Part shown: in pieces, positions 60,001 through 64,000 of the stretch | How positions within the stretch are numbered: the stretch's first letter is position 1 | Layout: each line of letters begins with the position of its first letter | From: CBDCYS01 sp965226185 | GTDB lineage: Bacteria > Acidobacteriota > Terriglobia > Bryobacterales > UBA6623 | NCBI GenBank assembly: GCA_965226185.1 | Contig: CBDDCT010000007.1 | Span: 496,001-560,000 of the forward strand | DNA: 64,000 nt | Direction: 5' to 3' | Translations under genes and position numbers: made by a program | Notes under the pieces: model-generated | The model's database searches: none | What the model saw: only the letters and a program-made list of their open reading frames with translations | Told to the model about the DNA's origin: nothing

Positions 60001-60320
60001 CCGACGGAAACGTGGTGACCGCGCAAAACCCGGCCCGGCCTGGCGAAACCGTGGTCATCTATGGGACCGGATTCGGTCCTGTCGACGTGCCACAAGAAAA
60101 CGGCGTCGCCGCCCAACAGCTCGCCCGCACCCGGCGGCTGCCTGAAGTGACAATCGCCGGAAGCCAGGGGAGCGTGTCGTTCTCGGGCCTCACGTCTGGA
60201 TTCGTCGGGCTCTACCAAATCAACGTCAAGCTGCCTGCCTCGTTGCCGAGCGGCAACCAGCGGCTGATCGTCACCGCCAACGGGATCGAGAGCAATTCCG
60301 TAATGCTAGCGATTCAGTAG
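57063..60320 (+). CDS. Secreted subtilisin-like (S8) serine peptidase with PA and TIGR03437-like domains
   Basis: This is a protein of 1085 residues. Order: signal peptide (1-25), inhibitor-like propeptide (30-125), S8 catalytic domain with D162 (GILDTGIDIDHP), H229 (GHGTAVATIAAG) and Ser near 571 (DGTSFSAPFVAGAAALVKQ). A PA domain is inserted at about 390-510 (ARGDCGFELKVENAAAAGALAAVV). A beta-sandwich follows at 640-760. The C-terminal 240 residues, from GGIVNAAGFGARRPVAPGSLISIFGTNLA to RLIVTANGIESNSVMLAI, match the Solibacter-type C-terminal domain TIGR03437. The triad is intact. It probably digests protein outside the cell. ATG at 57063. Confidence 0.92.
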   Translation: MTRLQPHPVAKVVLLALLAVTQVSARDTVRNYTVLLDQPAVNQILPATTRKAGRRIRLQQPQLQELTHQAEAAQQPIKNAIRTRGIEVTGSVCHTLNAVFIRATKEQAEQLKLLPGIKRVDRARRFKLLLNAAGEIVGAPAAWSTMGGIENAGAGLKIGILDTGIDIDHPAFADPSLRAPPGFPKGRPGDLAFTNNKVIAARSYVGLLNPLAVEASRPDDVTPRDRVGHGTAVATIAAGRRVTAPAATLTGVAPKAFLGNYKIFGSPGINEFTNGNAVIAAIDDAVTDGMDIISISFGAIAQFPYDEQGPACSDDPEAFCDPVALAAQNAMELDGVVVVAAAGNAGAFGEQQFPTLNSISTPASAPAVIAVGATVNSREFVRSVRFAGQTVTAISGTGPKPSTPLTAEALDTRSLGDSFGCTVFPSDSLRGKTAILARGDCGFELKVENAAAAGALAAVVTNVDGQDEPFVMEGLETTGIPAFMIGAAAGNGLRRAVQLSPRTSVTLDPALTPRPFAPDRVAPFSSRGPAPGGAIKPDLVAPGTFIYTGAQNFDRNGDTFDETRFLSVDGTSFSAPFVAGAAALVKQRHPEFTPAQVKSALVNTATPEVFEADADENAFIARTTSIGAGLLNIPAALDPISTAEPAMISFGEVSAAPFPIERSLTITNPSVSTATYQLTVVPYDEDTAARVLIEGEASIDGDLGGGESATLQITLEGSRPSPGPYEGEIRIQRLSGGAAIRVPYYYVVGDGVPANSFAIAGTGVIGTVSEPNPEFLIFRVTDQFGQPIPNLPVQFSSVLGGGAIIASDPDTDPFGVAAADVDMGPEVGPQEFEATAGGLTIPFFNRARLKPAIGGIVNAAGFGARRPVAPGSLISIFGTNLAEFLGSASSLPLPIALKHTSVSFDFPEEGISVPSPLIFANGNQLNVQVPWELAGLNFAFVKVRIEDSASFVFALSLVDHAPGIFEFDLGATRYGVVTHADGNVVTAQNPARPGETVVIYGTGFGPVDVPQENGVAAQQLARTRRLPEVTIAGSQGSVSFSGLTSGFVGLYQINVKLPASLPSGNQRLIVTANGIESNSVMLAIQ

Positions 60321-61440
60321 GTGGGGAATAGCAGCCCGCAGAGCCGGTAAGCTGTTTCACCTCCAAGCCGCCCAACCGTAGTCGATCTCACGCTGCTGCA
60401 CTGAATCACTCCCGAGAACGCGGTTAAGGTGACTGTCCCTCGAACGCTCCTCGAACTCCCGAACCTCCTGGGGCTGACGCCCTGGACTGTTCTCCTTTCG
60501 CACCATGCACGGATCTTGATTCGACGAGGTGTCCCCGCGAACGTCGGCCCGGAGGCCTGATCTGTTTCGCGGGTACGGGGCCGGATTTTCGCTGATTGCG
60601 GCAAAGTGGCCATTTCGCGGCGGCTGCCGTGGTTTTGCGAGCACTATGCACGTTAAAGCTCGACCCTGGGCGCCGTGGCATGAATTTTTGGGAAACGCGT
60701 AAGCCGTTTGTTTCAGTGGCCTGGGAGTGAAAATTGCAGTTTTCTACAGAAAATGTAAGGGTTTTGGGGATTTTGGCTTCTCGGAGACAGTTGTGGGGCG
60801 GGGGTAGGGTCCCTTGAGAGTCCTCGATGGTTCGGTTTTTTCGCCCTTGTTCGGCTCGCTGGCGGAGCTTCGGTCATTTGCCCGCGTCATTGAGTCCGGC
60901 GCTGCATTTGCCACTCGTTTTTTGTGAGAGGGCCCTCTTGCTCCCGTTGATGGAACCTCGACAGCCGCCCTCAAAAGGAGCGCAAAAACGGCTGCGAGCG
61001 GACGGTCTTCGGCCTAGCAGTTTGGCTGGACGGACGAGGGCGCCGGCACGGCTGGAGGCGCGCGCCACGTCGGGCTGGCGCGGCCCCAATTGGAGCTTGC
61101 GCCAGCGGTGCGTCCTTGCTTGGAGCGGCAAGAGTGCCGGTCCCTGCTGAGCCGAAGCCATCCGCGGGGGATGACCACAATGCGGAGAGCAACGCGAAAC
61201 TGTCTCGGCCGAGAAACGGTCGTGTTGGTCCGGTGATCTACGTCCTCACCAGTTTCTTCCAGCCTTAGCTTAGCAAGACGCATGCCGGCTCTTGGCCCGA
61301 TTGGGGAGCGTACCTCGCCGTAAGTGTCTGAAACAAAGGGTTGTAAGTTTATTTTGTTCTTACGTGACCGACCTCGCGGGTTTGGGGAGATTGTGCAGTG
61401 GAGCGAACCGCGATTGGATTAGGACTCAGGAGCCTCGTGG
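60321..61440. other. Long non-coding stretch
   Basis: About 1.1 kb without a supported gene. Small frames occur but their sequences are low-complexity Arg/Pro/Ala-rich. It may be an erosion zone, since both sides carry gene relics. No repeat longer than about 15 bp was noticed. Confidence 0.45.
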
Positions 61441-61545
61441 TTAGCGATTCTTCGCGACCCTGAGATTTTCGAGGAACGCTTGGACCCCGGGATCGTCCTT
61501 CCAGCCCCGCGCCAACTCCTGGACCGCCGCCTGCCGCCCCGCCCC
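61441..61545 (-). pseudogene. C-terminal HEAT-repeat tail of a NACHT-type protein
   Basis: The minus frame reads RQAAVQELARGWKDDPGVQAFLENLRVAKNR and stops at 61441. The word RRAAVQELARGWKDDP is typical of the HEAT repeats at the end of bacterial NACHT proteins. The rest of the gene is gone, so this is a tail only. Together with the plus-strand NACHT fragment it marks a former NACHT locus or loci. Confidence 0.5.
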
Positions 61546-61672
61546 GCGGTGATCGTGGGCCGCTGCCGGTCGAGGCTGCCGAGGGGTTCTGGCGTGGGAT
61601 GGGGAGTGCGTGACTCGCGTGGGCCCCGGCGAGACATCGATTCCATGAAATCGGCGAAGATAGTAGTGCATT

Positions 61673-62460
61673 TTGCGAGTACCAAGAAAATATCTGACCG
61701 CTGTTCTGATCGTGCTGGCCGGCGGGTCGTTGGTCCTGGGCTCCATGGCTGCGGGCTTGGCGACAAGCGAACTCCAAACCTGGTTGAAATCGCGGCCTTG
61801 GTATTCGGCGCAGCTTGTCTGGTCGTGCTTTGGTCTGGCCGTCGTCCTATCTGGCGTAGTCCTGATTTTGCAGCGGCGCTTGGGGGAATCTTCCGGGCGG
61901 GCCCCGGCGACTCGAACCGAAGCCGACTTTCAGCGAAATCGGCGGCAATTGCTCGAACGTGTTCGGACAGACTGGATTGAGGGGGTACTGGAGCAGTCGC
62001 TGTACAAAGTGGCGCGGATCGAGTTGGGGCTCGAAACGAAACCGGACGCGGTCGAGAGCCCCCTGGATGTGGCGGTTCAAAGACCCGGCCAGGAGCCACA
62101 GCCGTTGCCGCTGGGCACCCCGATACGTTCTGTTTTTGACGACCTACTGATGCTCGCGAAATACGGTGTAGGGGCGCAGCGTGCTGCGCCCGCGCCGGCA
62201 AGGCATGCGCTGTATCCGAAAACAACGCTATATTCTGCGAGTATCAATAGGAGGTCAGCTTCTGATCCTGGGTGATCCCGGAACGGGCAAGACCACTCTG
62301 CTGCTCGACCTGGCGCGAGACCTGCTGGAACGGGCTGACAAGGACGAATTCTACCCTGTGCCCGCGGTCTTCAACCTTTCGTCTTGGGCGAAAGAGCGAC
62401 CGCCGTTAGTGGAGTGGCTGGCGGACGATTTGAATCGGCAGATCCCTGACATCCCGGAAA
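61673..62460 (+). pseudogene. NACHT-domain protein, N-terminal part, disrupted by a MITE
   Basis: From a TTG at 61673 the first frame encodes two membrane segments (YLTAVLIVLAGGSLVLGSMAA and QLVWSCFGLAVVLSGVVLIL) and then NRRQLLERVRTDWIEGVLEQSLYKVARIELGLETKPDAVESP, the usual pre-NACHT linker, ending ..RSVFDDL. In another frame the next part is GGQLLILGDPGTGKTTLLLDLARDLLERA (Walker A) and DEFYPVPAVFNLSSWA. The two frames join in register when the 103-bp insertion (62147-62249) is removed. The domain is truncated after about residue 280. Bacterial NACHT proteins often act in phage defence. Confidence 0.75.
62147..62247. mobile_element. 101-bp MITE in the NACHT gene
   Basis: Inverted ends CTGATGCTCGC (left) and TTGATACTCGC (right, inverted) are flanked by TA (62145-62146 and 62248-62249). 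The interior has a GGGGCGCAGCGTGCTGCGCCC hairpin. Its insertion shifts the frame of the NACHT gene. TA target and short size suggest a mariner/IS630-mobilised MITE. Confidence 0.75.
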
Positions 62461-62560
62461 AAACGTGGCGTGTGTGAGCCTTTCCAATCTCCCTCATGAT
62501 GCCAGTTGTACTTACGCAGTTGGCTCCGCTCACTAGGGGCGCCGCGAAACCAGAGGCACG

Positions 62561-62722
62561 CTAGGTTCTGACAAACCGCCAAAAAAGCCCTATCTGGTTT
62601 CCCAAGGCGCGAAACTCCCCCTTGGAGAGCCGCGACCACAGATAATTCGGTCTGGTGTAGAAACGCAGGTAGGCGGTTCGCGTCATTTTCTTCAACTCTT
62701 CGACCGAAAACACACCGTTATA
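62561..62722 (-). pseudogene. C-terminal fragment of a radical-SAM protein
   Basis: The minus frame from the IS border reads YNGVFSVEELKKMTRTAYLRFYTRPNYLWSRLSKGEFRALGN and stops at 62561. It resembles the tail of B12-binding radical-SAM proteins (EEL...TRRAYRRFYLRP.Y). The IS1380 copy 3 cuts it at 62722; the rest would lie beyond the right end of the window if the insertion was clean (TSD expected TTATA). Confidence 0.55.
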
Positions 62723-64000
62723 CCTGAATTATGCACTGCGGGGTGCACCGGAGGAGGGCTGAGCCGCCAGGGGCCATTTGGGGGACCCCCGAAAACATGG
62801 GGTAATAAGGTAGGCTGGCAAAGATTTCAGCTTCGCCAGTCAACCCCAAGGAGGTCACCCAAATGGTTACCAAGCGAAAACAGCATAGCTCCCGAAGGCC
62901 CGTCAAACAAGGCCGGGGCGCGAGGGCCCCGCGGCCCAATAAAATCGGGGCTGCCACGCCTTATCACTTCCGCGGCAAGAATCTGACTCCCTACGGCGGC
63001 TTGCTGCCCGTCGCCACCCTGCTCGAAAAACTCGGCTTCCAGGCGCTGCTGGAAGAAACCATCACGAACAAACGAATCACCCGTGTGATGAGCCTCTACC
63101 AGTTTGTGCTGGCCCTCGTGCTGGGCCTCTATGTCGGCTTTGCGCGGCTGAACCAACTCCGCTTCATCGCCCGCGACCCCATCTTGACCGGCATCTTGCA
63201 AGTGACGCGTCTGCCGCCGCAGTCCACGCTGTGGCGCTTTCTGGCCTCGCTGCACCTCAACGTGGCGAAGCAGATCCTTTCCATTCAGCGCCAGCTGCGG
63301 GAACGAGTCTGGGCCGCGGCCCAGGTGAAATTGGAGACGGTGACGCTGGACACCGACACCACCGTGCACACGCTCTACGGCCGCCAGATGGGCGGGCGCA
63401 AGAGTTACAACCCCAAGAACAAGGGCAAGCGCAGCTACCAGCCGATACTGACTTTCCTGGCCGAGACGCGCGAATACCTGATGGGCGGGTTGCGCAACGG
63501 CGACCGGCCCACGGGCCGGCAGATCGCCGCCCACCTCGAGAGCGCCTTTCGGGCTTTGCCGCACGGCGTGAAGAAAATCCTGGCGCGGGCCGATTCCGGG
63601 TTTTATTGCTGGGAGGCGGTGGAGGCCTATGAAAAGGCGGCTTGTCAGTTCGTCATCGTGGCGCGCAAGACCAGGCGGCTGGTCGAGCAGTTGCAGCAAG
63701 CGGCCTGGAAGCCCTCGCCCCACAGCGATGCGGATGCGGAATGCGAATTCCTCTACCAGCCGCAGGGCTGGGCGCGGGCCTGTCGTTTCCTGGCGCTGCG
63801 TTACGAAAACGAACCCGCGGCCGGCGCGGCCGAGCAATACCAGCTGTTTGCCACCAGCGCTTACACCTACCGCGTGTTTGTCACCAACCTGGCCGAACCG
63901 ATCGCGGCGGTGGTGTGGTTTTACAATCAGCGCGCCGCAGCCGAGAACCTCATCAAGGAGGCCAACAACGACGCCGGGCTGGCGGCCCATCCCTCGCGCC
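62723..64000 (+). mobile_element. IS1380-family insertion sequence, copy 3 (runs off the window)
   Basis: Left end CCTGAATTATGCAC, preceded by TTATA. The sequence is the same as copies 1 and 2 as far as it goes, and identical to copy 1 at the second transposase codon (GTT). The right end is outside the window. Confidence 0.93.
62863..64000 (+). CDS. IS1380-family transposase (copy 3, 3' end outside window)
   Basis: This is the first 379 codons of the same 481-residue transposase. It includes the first Asp (LDTDTTVHTLYGRQ) and the second (ARADSGFYCWE), and runs past YNQRAAAENLIKEANN to the window end. The frame is open throughout and starts after the same GGAGGT site. It is presumably intact. 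Confidence 0.9.
   Translation, partial: MVTKRKQHSSRRPVKQGRGARAPRPNKIGAATPYHFRGKNLTPYGGLLPVATLLEKLGFQALLEETITNKRITRVMSLYQFVLALVLGLYVGFARLNQLRFIARDPILTGILQVTRLPPQSTLWRFLASLHLNVAKQILSIQRQLRERVWAAAQVKLETVTLDTDTTVHTLYGRQMGGRKSYNPKNKGKRSYQPILTFLAETREYLMGGLRNGDRPTGRQIAAHLESAFRALPHGVKKILARADSGFYCWEAVEAYEKAACQFVIVARKTRRLVEQLQQAAWKPSPHSDADAECEFLYQPQGWARACRFLALRYENEPAAGAAEQYQLFATSAYTYRVFVTNLAEPIAAVVWFYNQRAAAENLIKEANNDAGLAAHPSR

Noticed and set aside
60827..61150. A 107-codon plus-strand frame in the gene-free stretch
   Set aside because: Arg/Pro/Ala-rich, no motif, no ribosome site; it looks like a chance frame in GC-rich DNA.

Overview
The window looks like a chromosomal segment of an Acidobacteriota bacterium of the Solibacteres/Bryobacterales type. 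The reasons are the high GC content, a Solibacter-type C-terminal domain (TIGR03437-like) on a secreted subtilase, a GWxTD-family protein beside carboxypeptidase-regulatory-like outer-membrane proteins, DUF1080-like and DUF6152/DUF6644-like proteins, an MqnD-type menaquinone enzyme, and many Acidobacteria-style insertion sequences and hairpin repeats. This assignment is inferred from gene content; no rRNA gene was seen.

Layout. 1-10.4 kb: partial mqnD, a HEAT-repeat protein, a Gfo/Idh-type oxidoreductase, a GNAT acetyltransferase beside transposase debris, a DUF1080 protein, a PHP-like secreted protein and a large secreted beta-helix protein. 10.4-12.5 kb: a Phd/ParE-type toxin-antitoxin pair, a MITE-like element touching the toxin stop codon, an 84-bp duplication of the toxin-antitoxin junction and a SnoaL-like protein. 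12.8-16.0 kb: a sodium:solute symporter gene split by a 1801-bp IS1380-family element. 16.1-18.9 kb: a compact housekeeping operon, xseB - polyprenyl diphosphate synthase - tlyA - nadK, with overlapping stops and starts. 19.0-21.3 kb: two paralogous membrane proteins, a DUF6152 protein and an Fe-S scaffold. 21.3-26.2 kb: an insertion-sequence graveyard plus a second, nearly identical IS1380 copy just upstream of a PilZ-EAL (cyclic-di-GMP) gene pair. 27.9-34.5 kb: thiD, a membrane-anchored protein of unknown role, a YVTN propeller and a TonB-receptor-like protein. 35.1-37.3 kb: accD-folC. 37.5-39.9 kb: a membrane/SRPBCC gene broken by a nonsense codon and an IS630 element. 40-44.8 kb: an RRM protein, a metallo-beta-lactamase-fold hydrolase, a second type of IS1380 element, an orphan protein and a phosphoesterase. 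45.0-53.8 kb: a PDZ/multi-TM histidine kinase with a sigma-54 response regulator, divergent from a GWxTD / regulatory-domain envelope operon. 54.2-60.3 kb: thpR, a beta-propeller, a group II intron-like remnant and a subtilase. 60.3-64 kb: a mostly gene-free stretch, then relics of NACHT/HEAT genes, a truncated radical-SAM gene and a third IS1380 copy that runs off the window.

The main theme is heavy, partly very recent transposition. I see three copies of one IS that differ by one base where compared, a second IS1380-type element whose ends match a family of short non-autonomous elements with 4-bp YTAG flanks, a TA-flanked MITE inside a NACHT gene, and remnants of IS701, IS4, ISAzo13, IS1595, IS630 and group II intron types. 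Regulatory signals of note are two AT-rich intergenic clusters of GTAC sites, near 24.2 kb and 30.1 kb, and a promoter at 49.7 kb with a perfect palindrome in it.
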